Of a stretch of DNA of 64,000 nt, positions 44,562 through 55,739 are shown piece after piece (position 1 is the first letter of the stretch; every line of letters begins with the position of its first letter). The notes under the pieces are model-generated. The model worked only from the letters and a program-made list of their open reading frames with translations, was not told the origin of the DNA and made no database searches. The position numbers and the translations under genes were made by a program. Source of the stretch: Haematobia irritans (taxonomy: Eukaryota; Arthropoda; Insecta; Diptera; Muscidae); assembly GCF_050003625.1 (NCBI RefSeq), contig NC_134398.1, positions 103,294,468-103,358,467 on the forward strand, given 5' to 3'.

Positions 44562-47500
44562 TGTCACAGCCCGGAGGCTACCGCCATCTGGAGGGAGGAA
44601 CTGAATTGCCGTACGCTGGTTGCTGAACGGTGTTGCCGGCTTTTGGCTCAGTCTGTGGGGCGCGGTTCATTGGCAACTCAGTCCTCTGGCAGCTGACAAA
44701 AAAACTAAACATTCAACCAGCTTTGGAGGACAGCACAAAGACCAACAGGTACGTATCACAAAAATTACTATCCACACAACTTACCACCCATATTGGCTTG
44801 CTGGCATGCCGGTTTTCCAAGGCATGCCGTGGCCTGACCCTCCCCAACCATGGTGTCCCCGTGGCCCATCAACTCGGGACACCCCAAACGCTACTCACCT
44901 GTTTTTCAAATCACCTTTTACCTTCCCCTTTTAAAATTCCCTTATTCCTCCATATTTAAATTCATTTTTACACGCCAATATTTCAATTCATAACGTTATA
45001 AAAGTTTTAAGGTTTTATTGAAACTAACTCTAACAATATTTTCTATTTAAAACAAAACCCAAAAACAAAATATATAAAAATTCTATTACTAATTATTGTT
45101 TTTCTTTCATTTTCCAGGAATAACTGATGAAACCGTCTTCCTTCTTTTGGTTTCCTGTCTTCTCCGTCCGTCCGTCAAGGTAAGATAAGTATAGTGTAAC
45201 GTCAAGTAATTTTCTGTTAATAAAAATTTGTATTTTTCTTCTTTTCAGATGTAGTTTTTGTTTACAAGGAATCACTGTCCGGCCTAGAGTCTTATGGGGA
45301 ACACATTAGACATATATATGGGGGACACACTCTCTTTGTCCACGCAGTTTAAAATAGAGTCCTAGGGTGAGCTCAGCCTAACACTATTGTCCAAAACTGA
45401 CACTATTTACAAAACCCAAATGTTAATGACTATCCCCCTTAATACCCTACAGCAAACTAGTGAAAAAGTGCCACTACACTTATTAATATTTAAGCAATTT
45501 TTATTTACAGAAGCGAAAAAGTCTCAGTCTGTCCGTCCGTCAACGTCCAAGTACACCCAGAAAAAAGTGCCTTCGAAACTAAAGGAAAAAATTTTCATCA
45601 ATATAGTTTATCCATTTTATTTCCATTAAGGTAAATTTTTGTGAAAAATAATAAAATTTACTCGTTTCAGTAAAAAAAATCCTAAACTGTAAGCAGTTAG
45701 GAATAGTTCATTAACTAGAATAAGGCATGGAATTTTACTCATACTATTTTCTTCGCTGGGTATAAGAATTTACTACTGAAAAAGAAAATTTTATTCACCG
45801 ATAACAAAGCATTCGTAAAAATAAACAAAAACCGAACTAAAACCAAGTTTCCTCAAAATTAGTAAAATTTCTTATAAAATGATAATTGCGACTTCCTTTA
45901 TAATAGAAAGTTTTTCATACATACGAACAACACTTGGCATAGAAAAATATTTTAGTTCGTTCGTACTAAGAAGTATGCAATCCTTTAAAAACTTAAGGAA
46001 ACACACTTGTTAGAATATAGGAAATTTTCCTAAATTTCTATTGTCTACCTGTAATCGATACCTGTCATCGTAATCGATGTGTTTGCGCGTGGGTGTAATC
46101 GATATATTTGCGCGTCGGTTGTTTTTTAGTTGGAATCGCGTTGTTTCGGAGAGATTGTTAAAAAATAATATGGTAAAATAATATAATAAATAACAAATAA
46201 AATATATAAAATATTTGTTATTTTAAATTAGTGAGAAAATTTTTCGTTTTTTTAAATAAATCTATGTTCGTGATGGTGTATAAAGAAAGAAAACACCAGC
46301 AGAATAACAACCCTTTCATTTGTCTTCATTTTGGAATCTTCAATTATCAGGTAATATTCAGTGACGCTAACCTTTTGCAACAAAAATGTTTTATGATTTT
46401 TTATATTTATAGGTATTGAAATTGTAAAAGGAGGACAAAATCGTTAGGCAGCAACTTATTAAAAGTGAAAAGTACAAGAAGAAGAAAAAATGCGTTTTAC
46501 AGTTGATAATATCACATGGAAATTGGAAATAGTGGAATAATAAACTAATATTTCAAAGAGATTCGATGCTGTTGATTCTTAATAAATATATTCAATATAT
46601 TAATAAAACATGTCTTTTATTGAAGATAAAATTGCTTATAGAAATAAATAAAATTGTATTTAAAAACGAAGGTAAGCAGTTCTAATTATGAAGTAAAAGT
46701 TTTACCACAAATGTGTAAGATTTGTCGAAATGAATGAAAAAATTTCAATAAAATCATTCCATATATGAATTCAAATTAGTTAAATTTTTTCATTCTGTAG
46801 TATAGTGGTATATAAATATAGGAAACTGTTAACTAAAATATGGAATGTATTATTCCTAATTTCTACGAAAATCACATCGTTCAAACAAATAAAAATGTCT
46901 TTGGCGCTATACGAAGTTCAACTTTCTTCACAATGAGTTCATTTTAACTTAAAGAAGGGGTCACTTTTTTCTGGGTGTATTGTCCAAGTATTGTAAGACT
47001 ACGAAAACAAAAGTAGCACGATACCTGGGCGCTGTAGGATGACCAGCGCAACGCAATTACACCCAACTGAAGATGATGACAACGATGAATTGATGACAAC
47101 GACACCTAGCAATGTATGGAAATGGGTCACCAGGGTCATATGAATCCTGTCTGCCGGGAATGCTTGGGGCCGCAAATGTAGTGTCGAATGGATGTGGACG
47201 TTCGGTGAGTATAGCAATGGTTTAGATTGATGGTTTTCCTTTTTATTTAAAATGTCTTTCTTTCTTTTTTCCAGGTTGTCTTTTTATATTTTACAATTTA
47301 TTTCTTTTTATTATAGTCTATTTGCCTTTTCCTTTTATTAAAGTTCTCCTTCTTCTTGTTTCCTTTCGTTACAGGTTACTTATAATTTAGCATTTAAGAT
47401 TAGCTTTTAAGTTTGTTCACTTTTCTTTTAATTTTTAAATTGTATTGTACTTTTCTTTTAGCTTTTAAGTTTAGTTTTAAGTCTATTTTAACTTTTCTTC

Positions 47501-47991
47501 TTCAATGTATAAGTTTAGCATTAGGTCTATTTCACAGTAGCATCGAATCTTGCCAATATTTAGCACAATAAACAGTTTCATTTGCCAATAATAAAGATAA
47601 ACATTTGTTTATATTTGTTTCGATTGTCTTGTGTTTTTATTTACACGACTTTTGGGTACATTCGGCAGACTTTCACAACTTCAAAAAAAACAACCGCACT
47701 TTCTTTCAACCATCAACCTCACTCGCTCGCGTCCAAAACCAGAATAATCTGCCGCTCAAACTCCAAAATCCTCTATTATTCACGCTTCATTCGCCATCAT
47801 CCCCAGCTTTCCCAGCCATTTTATTACCAAATTCCAAAACACCATCCAACCCAAATCATCTGTCAGACATCCTCTCATAGAGAATGTTTATTGATGTCCA
47901 TCATCTCTCCCTCTGCCTATTTCCTCCTGTAGCCAATAGATGGCGCTGACCTATCTAGTATTACCAATCTAACTAGTGGGCGCACATGACA
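44562..47991 (-). repeat. 5' LTR of the giant element (2.0 kb plus a 1.43-kb insertion)
   Basis: Same ends as 10141-12138 and about 99% identical outside the inserted element at 45554-46977. The right edge adjoins the ATAT duplication and the resumed BEL/Pao ORF. Antisense splice-like signals are conserved, e.g. the intron-like segment 45180-45248. Confidence 0.9.
45554..46977 (-). mobile_element. TA-inserting non-autonomous DNA element, copy 2 (1424 bp)
   Basis: Inserted in the 5' LTR and flanked by TA at 45552-45553 and 46978-46979. The other LTR (11121-11130) preserves the empty site with a single TA, which proves the boundaries and the 2-bp duplication. Inverted relative to copy 1 at 41315. 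Confidence 0.93.
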
Positions 47992-47995
47992 ATAT
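47992..47995. repeat. Target-site duplication ATAT (right copy)
   Basis: Right-hand copy of the duplication that flanks the 37.9-kb element; see the left copy at 10137-10140. Confidence 0.85.
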
Positions 47996-48098
47996 ATATG
48001 CCAAAATTATAAGCGACGGTATACTCCATCGAAAGGGCCTTCCAACTGCCCAGAACACGGTATTTGGGTGGGTACTATATGGTCTGTGCTCCGAATGA
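47996..48098 (+). CDS. BEL/Pao-type retropepsin ORF, last part
   Basis: Completes the ORF interrupted at 10140. The reading frame resumes exactly after one ATAT duplication and carries the typical end of the BEL/Pao protease domain (NTVFGWVLYG), then stops at TGA 48096-48098. Only 24 bp further on the TIR element at 48123 begins. Confidence 0.85.
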
Positions 48099-48334
48099 GA
48101 CCTACTCACCGTTAACATAATAAGGGCTGTTTTATTTTTGCACTGATAACCAGTGCTAAAATAAAACGCAAAAATTTTTCAGTTCAAATTTCGATTTTGG
48201 TTGGCAACACTTTTACCCCAGCTGTCAAAATGAAGTTTTTTTTTACAAATAAAAATGGAGGTAGAGACCACCAATTTATAGCAAAAAGTGAAATTAATAA
48301 CATTAAATGTAGATATCAAAAACAAACAAAAATA

Positions 48335-50078
48335 ATTAGTCTTTCAATTGCCATTACCGAATTAAGGCCGGTACTCTGTTCGGTTTTCGCGTTGGAACTC
48401 CATACAAAACCAAAAAATGCGAAAAATTTGCGAAATTTTTTCCATTTGTGATACTTTGTTTTTTCGTGTTGAAAAACTGACGTTTATAGCACGGCGCCAT
48501 TTGCAATGTGAATTAAGAAATAATTTATTTATTAAAAACTATTTGTGCGGGTTTATAAATCAAACACGGACCATATTTTTGTTCCGAAACTATACAAAGG
48601 ATCAAGGGAATAGCAGATCAATTGCCCAAGGAAAAATAAAATACTATTTTGTAAAAACAAGCAACAACCACCAACTTAATCCAATATCGCTCCCTGTAAA
48701 ATATCGCACCAAGCTACCTAAAAAAACGCCGCTTTCTATGTGCGAAATAATGGTTTCCATAAAAATTTTTCGCAAGAATGGACATAGTACCGGCCTTTAG
48801 TCGTAAAAAGGAATCATACAGAAGAGGGTGAAGCGGCGGTGTGTCCAGCAGGTGATTTGGACTCTGATTATTCGAGTGGTGGTGATTATGAATGGTCCGA
48901 AGAATTACAAGGTTTAATTCTGTCCTCATTCTATATTGGTTACATTGTAACCCATATTCCTGGTGGTCTATTGGCTGAAAAATTCGGTGGTAAATGGACT
49001 TTGGGTATTCTATCGACGGCTATTTTCACTTTGGTACACCAATCGCCATTACCGAAGGGGGTTCCACAGCTCTTATCATTGTTCGCATATTGATGGGGTT
49101 GGGCGAAGGTACTACTTTCCCAGCTTTAAGTGTTCTACTATCACAATGGGTCCCTCTAAAAGAACGTGGAAAATTGGGTGCCTTGGTTTTGGGTGGTGGT
49201 GGTAGGTACTATATTGGCTAATTCCCTATCCGGAGTACTTTTGGATGCCTATGATTGACCTATTGTATTTTACCTCTTTGGTGGTCTTGGTGTTTTATGG
49301 TTCATATTTTTCAGTCTCTTATGCTTTAGTGACCCCGCCTCTCATCCCTACATCAAACCCAGCGAACGTGATTACTTGGAAAAAGAAATGGGCTCCATTG
49401 TTCGCAATGAAAATCTTCCACCCACACCCTGGAAGGCTATTTTAACTAATTTACCTATGATTGCTTAAGTCTGTGCTCAAATCAGTCATGATTGGGGCTT
49501 CTACATTATGGTTACCGATTTACCCACATATATGTCTGATGTTATGCAATTCTCCATCAAAGCTAATGGCTTGTATTCATGTGGATTTTCTCGATTTCAT
49601 CTGGTTTCATTGGTGATTGGTTGATGGCCAAAAAGATTTTGAGTATTACAAATACCCGTAAAGTGATGACTGCTGTTGCTGCATTTGGTCCTGCTATTTT
49701 CATGGTTGCTGCATCCTATGCTGGTTGTGATCGTGTTGCTGTTGTGGCCTTCATTACAATTTGTAATGTGCTTTCTATGCTGGCATGAAACTTAGCCCAC
49801 TTGATATGAGTCCGAATTATTCGGGTACATTGATGGCCATCACTAATGGTATTGGTGCTATAACTGGTGTAATTACACCATATTTGGTGGGAGTTATGAC
49901 ACCAAATGATACATTACTGGAATGGCGTTTGTTATTCTGGGTGGCTTTTGCTGTTCTCTGTGGTACTGTTGTAGTTTATTGTATTTGGGCTTCGGGAGAA
50001 GTTCAACCTTTCAATGATCCACCAGCAGTGAAAGATATTGAAAACGAAGAACGTGGCAAAAATAAGGAAAATAATTAA
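48335..50078 (+). pseudogene. SLC17-type MFS transporter retropseudogene, split by a MITE
   Basis: Intronless, 5'-truncated copy of a sodium-dependent phosphate/anion transporter-like protein. The first transmembrane segment (SLSIAITEL) is cut by the element at 48365-48796. The rest follows: SSFYIGYIVTHIPGGLLAEK, RILMGLGEGTTFPALSVLLS with WVPLKERG, DWGFYIMVTDLPTYM, and the last helices (ITNGIGAITGVITPYLVGVM) to the C-terminus at 50078. Frameshifts occur near 49030, 49205, 49575 and 49785, and an in-frame TAA lies at ~49466. Absence of introns suggests it arose from mRNA. A short A-rich stretch lies at ~50148. Functional relatives are membrane transporters; this copy is dead. Confidence 0.82.
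48365..48796. mobile_element. PIF/Harbinger-like MITE (432 bp) with TTA duplication
   Basis: Inverted ends AGGCCGGTACTCTGTTC and, on the other side, AGGCCGGTACTATGTCC. Flanked by TTA at 48362-48364 and 48797-48799. Removing it with one TTA rejoins the transporter pseudogene in frame, confirming the boundaries. No coding capacity. Confidence 0.85.
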
Positions 50079-51410
50079 ATTCCACAAGACTGTTTGCAAA
50101 ACGACAACAGAAATGCAGTAAATGGATTTAGTTTTAACCTAAGTCCAAAAATTAAAAAAAAAGTTATTTGGTACAGATAACTTGGAGAAACAATAAATCA
50201 GGATTAATTTAATTTAATGATGTCTTGCTACCAAATGTGTATTTAAAGGAAATAATTGATTTATTCTCAGAAAACTGTATTTTCACTGTTTTAAGTTTGT
50301 TTTTATTTAAAAAGCACAAAACGTTTAATTTTAAAAACAATCGAACTAAAAGCCTTAAAAATGGTACCATCATTTATTCTATTTTATTAAGCCAACTGCC
50401 TAAAAATTTGACAATAACAATTGGAAAATTACCGAGAAGTATTTATTTTTGTCATTACAAGTAAGTCATTATAACTCATCGCAATGTAATGCAACGTGTA
50501 ATGAAAACTGATGCCAATTGTAATGGGTTGTGGTTACCTAGTTTTTTCTAGGTAACTATGGCAACCGTGCTTGGAGACAGAGAAGTGTATGGAGTTAAAA
50601 ACAGACTATGTAAAAAATAAATTGATACTTTTTCTTAAAAATGTTATTTATTCAGGATTAAAAAACACACACTTTTTATTAAGGTTGTTTCGGTGCTGAT
50701 GGAACCTTAAATTGTAATGATTTGCTTAAAACAATCCGAATAGAGTATGTAATAAAAAAACAAATATTCTTACAAATGAAAAAAATATGTTTGTATGTAT
50801 ATATGTTGGTTTAAAATAACAGTTGACAAACATGTAAGCAAATGCAATGCCTTTAAGAAACCTATAATAAAATTCAAAACGAAATGAAAAAAGCGAATAA
50901 CTTGTAGTTATATGTGTTGCTAAAAAGTATTTTTTATGTGTACTTGGAGTAATAAAAAGAACGTTAACATTTTTGTATGATTATTCAAAGCGAATGGTTT
51001 TTATGTACAGTTCAAATATATTTCGGATATGTTACTATAGATTATGCGTTAATATTTAAAAATCCATTTTGAATGCAAAAATAATTGCCCATACTATACA
51101 AAGAAATTTAATAGGTAATCCTGATGGGGGAGCAAGTAAATACTCTATACACTACCCCATCATCCTGATAGCCATGTAAAATTTCTATTTTAAGATTTAA
51201 ACTAAAAAGCGATTGTTTTTAACAGACAGATGAAAATGAGGCATTTTCTGATCTTAATTCCATAAATATAAAGTTTAGGGGCATCATTATTTCTATAAAA
51301 AAAAAATGATAAACATGCAAAATAAAATCTAAAAATAGACCAATTGATTTCCAGCATAATTGTCTTATATCGATGGAGTAACAATCTCTAATTATCTGCA
51401 TATTTTCAAT
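50079..51410. other. AT-rich non-coding DNA between the two captured genes
   Basis: Contains the probable 3' UTR of the transporter copy and, on the right, the 3' flank of the acetyltransferase gene. No remnant of a transposase was recognised. Confidence 0.4.
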
Positions 51411-52962
51411 TTATTGATAAACCAAAAAGTTATCGGTTTGTGTAATTTTCTGAGCGAAACTTTTACCCATTTCAGTGGGGGCACTAAAGGCTATTTTATC
51501 CAAAGGCATTTCTTCACCATATATCGTATTTAATTGCACTGCTTGTATCAATTTGGTAGCGATGTGGAATCGCCTATGTAAAGGGGAAACCCATATGCGT
51601 GAAATGCCACACCTAAAATCGGAAGGAAATTAAGAATTTTTTACTCGTTTGTTTGTTTTCATTTGTTGTTTGAAGGTTTAACTTACTTGGCTTCAAATTG
51701 TTCTTCTGTACAACAATCAACACCATCCACACACATATATTTGTTGGCCTTTTCCAGTGGTTGGACCAAACATGAGCCCACAATTTGCATTTTTCTTACG
51801 GCGAAATAGGCAACAAACGTGTTTGGTACAAGGTACGACGAAAAGCCCCGCTTTTTATCGACAATTTTTAATATATCCATTAGACGTTCCTTACGTTTCA
51901 AGGCAGTTGATTCTGTTAAGCGGATAATGCGACCATCGGGCCCCATTCGGGATATATGGCCATGATGTCCTCATCTATCCAACCCTTAAATTGCAAAACA
52001 TGAAGAGAGGCGTGAAAATCACGATGGAGTTTTTCTTCTTCGGGTTCATGGACTGTATAGATTAAGCCGCATTGTTTGCACTAGTGGGCTCCAAACTCTT
52101 TTTGTCCAGCATCTATTTGATACTGATCATGACCTGCCTGCCTGCATTCCAGGAGCGAGGTTGTTTTCGTTTAGTTTCTGGCACAGCCAATGGTTGATAA
52201 CCTCTCATTTGCATTTTTCTCGTCTTCTGCAATTTTCTTTGCCGCCTTCGAAATTGTGGTTTGTGAATATAGTGGAGTTTCATATACAACTTGGCTATAT
52301 TCATATTCGCCCTCGGAGAGAATTTCAATAGACATATTTTCATAAGATTCCACTGGTATTAAAACATAAAGAAAGAGGTTTACGCTTAGCTATTTAAGCA
52401 TTTGTTAGACAATAGTTCTATCTTTCTATAAGGGTCACAATTTTATCAAACCCCAATATAAAGCACTGCATTCACTAAAATACCTGAAAGTTTTGAAGGA
52501 GTACATCTTTGTTCTATTCCTACATCTAATGAATGTTAGTTGGAAATTGTTGGCTGCCTTCCAAACAACTCTTCCAATTCATCCATGTATGGAACACAAG
52601 TAGCACCAGCGCCTGTGCGCCCAGCATTGTTTTTTGCAGATTTATAGGCCCTTAATAAAGATTTCATTTTATTTTCCAGGCTTTCTGGCGTTATGCTGAT
52701 ATCCTAGTAAATGGGATGTATTAAATATTAAATTGTAAATATGATTCTAACCTTAAACCCTTGAAAAATCATGTCCTCTAACACACATGAATAGGCGCTT
52801 ATTTCTCTACGAGGATCTTCAATGTCCTCTTTCCTTGCACTATAGCACGACAAAAAAAGGAGCGTTTCAGATTTGGTCCACCCTCTTCGTTTCCTATAAT
52901 TTATAAATAAATTATTAAACAAAATCTAGAAATATTTCTTGTACTTACAATTTCTGCGACAT
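51411..52962 (-). pseudogene. Chimeric Myb/SANT - ESCO (cohesin acetyltransferase) gene, inactivated
   Basis: Five exons by splice signals: 52962-52949, 52893-52752, 52703-52484, 52352-51687 and 51612-51411. Exons 1-3 encode a Myb/SANT-like domain (KRRGWTKSETLLFLSCYSAR, then VPYMDELEELFG), typical of Harbinger accessory proteins. Exon 4 has an acidic linker, then the ESCO-type zinc finger (DAGQKEFGA, CKQCGLIY, H-x3-H) and the acetyltransferase start (GPDGRIIRL). Exon 5 has CGISRIWV, RRFHIATKLI and FSAPTEMGKSFAQ and ends in FLVYQ. Intron phases match across the Myb-ESCO joint. In-frame stops (52536-52538, 52171-52173, 52081-52083) and a one-base deletion near 51947 disable it. ESCO/Eco enzymes acetylate Smc3 to establish sister-chromatid cohesion. 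Confidence 0.78.
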
Positions 52963-53148
52963 GTTTGTTATTTATTTTTGTAGTTGCCAATCCAATTTTT
53001 GTAGTTGCCAACTCATATTTTGACAACTACAAAATTATCTTACCATGGTAACTCTGGTGCGACTTGCACTGATAGTTGCACTGGATAGAACACCAGTGCA
53101 ACGAATCACATACAAAAGTTCCATCCAGTGCAAAAAGAAAACAGCCCT

Positions 53149-53227
53149 ATAGATACACTCACCATATCTATCAGATATATTCATCGTATTTCATAGATAC
53201 ACTACTACGCACAGTCTCAATAACAAA
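53149..53227. other. 79-bp spacer between the two TIR elements
   Basis: Short AT-rich sequence with ATATC-type repeats. Nothing coding. Confidence 0.5.
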
Positions 53228-53732
53228 AGGTCTGTTTTCTTATTGCACTGATAACCAGTGCAAAAAGAAAACGCAAAACGTCTAACCAGTTCAATTTTCG
53301 ATTTTGATTGGTCGTCAAATGTCAAAATCAAAGTTATTGTTTACAAATAAAAATAGGGGGTATACATTTAATAATCAATTTATAGAAATAAGTGTACCAA
53401 AAACGAAAGAGTGATTATTAATTTTAAAGGATTTGCTGCTTGCCTTTCAAAAACAAATGACTGCTGGCAACAGCTACGTGCGTGGAAACAGATTCAGTGA
53501 GTCATGTTTATCAACCAAACGCGTGGAAATATGGGAATTTGCTCAAGTGGTGGATTTACAAGTGGCTAATACCACAAGCATGTGTGGTATAGAAATGGAT
53601 ATGCCAATTGCATCAAAATCACAAAAGCCTAGTTAACGTAGAATTACAGACTTCGGCCAGCCATCACAAGAGGGAGAGAATATACAGGAAATATAATTCA
53701 ACTTAATACCACAAATTATTTAATTAAACACC

Positions 53733-54136
53733 ATGTCATCGCAAAATGTAAAATAATTTACCCACGCCGAAGTTGCCAAAAATATTACAAAAGAAAAGAA
53801 TTGGTTCATAATCCACAACAACGTGTATGACGTGACCCCTTTTCTCAATGAGCATCCTGGTGGTGAAGAAGTCTTGATCGAACAAGCTGGTAAAGATGCT
53901 ACAGAAAATTTCGAAGAAGTTGGTCACAGTTCATATGCCCGTGAAATGATGCAACAATACAAAATCGGTTAACTAGTTGCTGAAGAGCGTACAAATGTTC
54001 CAGAAAAATCCGAACCCACATGGAATACTGAGCAAAAGAACGAGGAATCGTAATGAAGTCATGGCTGATGCCTTTTGTCTTGGGTTTAATAGCCACCTTG
54101 GTTTATAAGTTTTTCTTTGGAACGAAATACCAATAA
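53733..54136 (+). pseudogene. Cyt-b5: Cytochrome b5 processed pseudogene
   Basis: Intronless copy of the ER-anchored haem protein that passes electrons to desaturases and P450s. The haem-binding segment is clear: YDVTPFLNEHPGGEEVLIEQ with the first axial His, then EEVGHSSYAREMM with the second. The C-terminal anchor (WLMPFVLGLIATLVYKFFFG) is present. In-frame stops lie near 53754 and 53970, and a frameshift/stop near 54050. Lack of introns points to reverse transcription of mRNA. It lies inside the second TIR element. Confidence 0.9.
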
Positions 54137-54439
54137 TTGTAGGCAGAGAAAAACTTCACCACCACCAGCCACAAACAAATATCGCAAGTTTATTTGTATA
54201 TTTAGTTGAGAAAGGGATTTCTTGCTGTTTTAGACCATAAAACAAGTCATACAAAAAACAAAAACAAAACATATACAGTGACTCACAAAAATATTCTTTT
54301 TTATATCTTGAAATCGCAAACCGCTTAACATTTATATGAAAAAGTTTTATTAAAATGTTTCCATGGATATACATAACAGCAAAACGTAAACAAAAATCGT
54401 GAAATTAATTTTATTGTATTATTTTTAATCATTAAATCA

Positions 54440-54925
54440 AAAAACTACAAAAAAAATCTCACAAAAGTATTCGTCGTATCAGTAATCACATTGTATGAGA
54501 CATTATTTTGGTCCACTTAGTATTTGGAATAGTACCCTTTGTTAGCGCAAATGGCTTCCAGTCGTCTTGGCATCGACACGTTTCTTGAGAGATTTTGCCC
54601 CATTCTTCTTGTAACACTTTTTTTAAGGGCTGTCCAAGATGAAATTTGGTTTTGTCCGATCCACGGTTCCAAATGAGATCCTAGTTTTCAATGGGGTTGC
54701 TACCTGGGCTTTGTGGTTGCGTTTTGAGATATTTAGTGTTGTGAAGGAGCCATATTTTCACATCCCAGGCCGTGTGTTTGAGGTGTTTGCTTGTTGGAAC
54801 AAGGAGTCTTTATCACGAAATCCCATTTTAGAGGCGCTGGAGTGAAGATTTTCCTTCAAAATGTTTAAATATGTTAAAAAACATTTAGGCGTTCATGGTT
54901 CCATCAATAAAAACTAAGTTTCATT
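54440..54925 (-). pseudogene. Tc1-like transposase C-terminal remnant
   Basis: Scattered frames on the minus strand match the end of Tc1-type transposases: a segment like SPGSNPIEN (normally SPDLNPIEN, before the last catalytic residue), then a C-terminus resembling RLEAICANKGYYSKY. Many stops and frameshifts. A direct 'CAGTGACTCACAAAAATATTC'-like end may begin near 54277. Confidence 0.6.
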
Positions 54926-55739
54926 ACACTTGTTTTTACATTTTTTATTTTCAAGGTTTCCCTAAGCTTTCGCCGTGAAAATAAAAAATGTCGAAAAGTG
55001 TAAGACAAAAGTTTTTATTATTTTAAAATGTATTAAGAAAATGAAACCATTAAAAAAATTAGGTTTATTTTAGTTATCGGAATTATTATTTCTTCAGCAA
55101 ATTAACTTAACTTTATTCATTTTTGGATTATGTTTGTATAATTATCCCTCTAATGCCCCAATTTTTTGGCCATCTGAATAAATATTTAATGTTAACGACA
55201 CAAAAGCAAGAAAACTAAACAAAAAAATTTTATAGGTAAAATTCAGTATATGCTGCAAAGCCTCTTGAACAGTTCCAACTGTTTTCTTTTTATTTTACCC
55301 ATTTTTATTGTGTTAAGGTGTGTTTTACTAAAAGCTTCCTTATTTATTGAATCCCGCCTAAAGGCGGGATTGGGCATTAGAGGGTTAACTAAAGAATAGA
55401 AAAATTATACACAAATGAAGCGTAAATATCTAAAAAATTCACGAAAATTTTAAATTTTACCGCAAAATCCAAACCAAAATCATACTGTCTTGGTGAATAT
55501 TTTCTAAATAATGATGAAGAAGGCAATTTTATTATTATATACTATTCCAAATGCTATTTTTATACCCTCCACCATAAGATGGTGGTTTTTTAAGTTTGTC
55601 ATTCCGTTTGTAACAGATCGAAAAATTGCTCTAAGACCCCATAAAGAATAGGGTGGTTAAATTTTCAAGGGCCGATGTTGATTTTGAATAAAACACAAAC
55701 TATTTAGGACATTATTGTAATTTTATTTTATTATGATAT

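Larger units (their letters stand above)
10141..47991 (-). mobile_element. Giant Ty3/gypsy (Osvaldo/Ulysses-like) retrotransposon with nested insertions
   Basis: Two LTR copies in the same orientation (10141-12138 and 44562-47991) begin TGTCATGTGC and end GGGCTGTGACA on the element's strand. They are flanked by ATAT duplications and interrupt a BEL/Pao ORF that is otherwise open. Between them, on the minus strand, lie a primer site (44536-44556), a long leader, gag (38475-40043), a -1 slippery site (38538-38544) and pol (35058-38324). Three LINEs, a hAT element, a TA element and about 6.3 kb of pentanucleotide arrays are embedded. After subtracting these (and the TA element in one LTR), about 15.5 kb remains as the element itself. 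Osvaldo/Ulysses affinity is inferred from the RT sequence style and the 2-kb LTRs. Confidence 0.85.
48123..53148. mobile_element. Harbinger-like TIR transposon carrying host gene sequence, copy 1 (5.0 kb)
   Basis: Ends are inverted repeats of about 23 bp, beginning AGGGCTGTTTT on the left and ending AAAACAGCCCT on the right; each inner part contains GCACTG. Three-base direct repeats (ATA) flank it. Subterminal palindromes such as CACTGATAACCAGTG are shared with the copy at 53228. Its right side encodes a Myb/SANT-like gene of the sort that accompanies PIF/Harbinger transposases. No transposase was found; the interior holds an ESCO-type acetyltransferase fusion and a transporter retrocopy. Confidence 0.65.
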
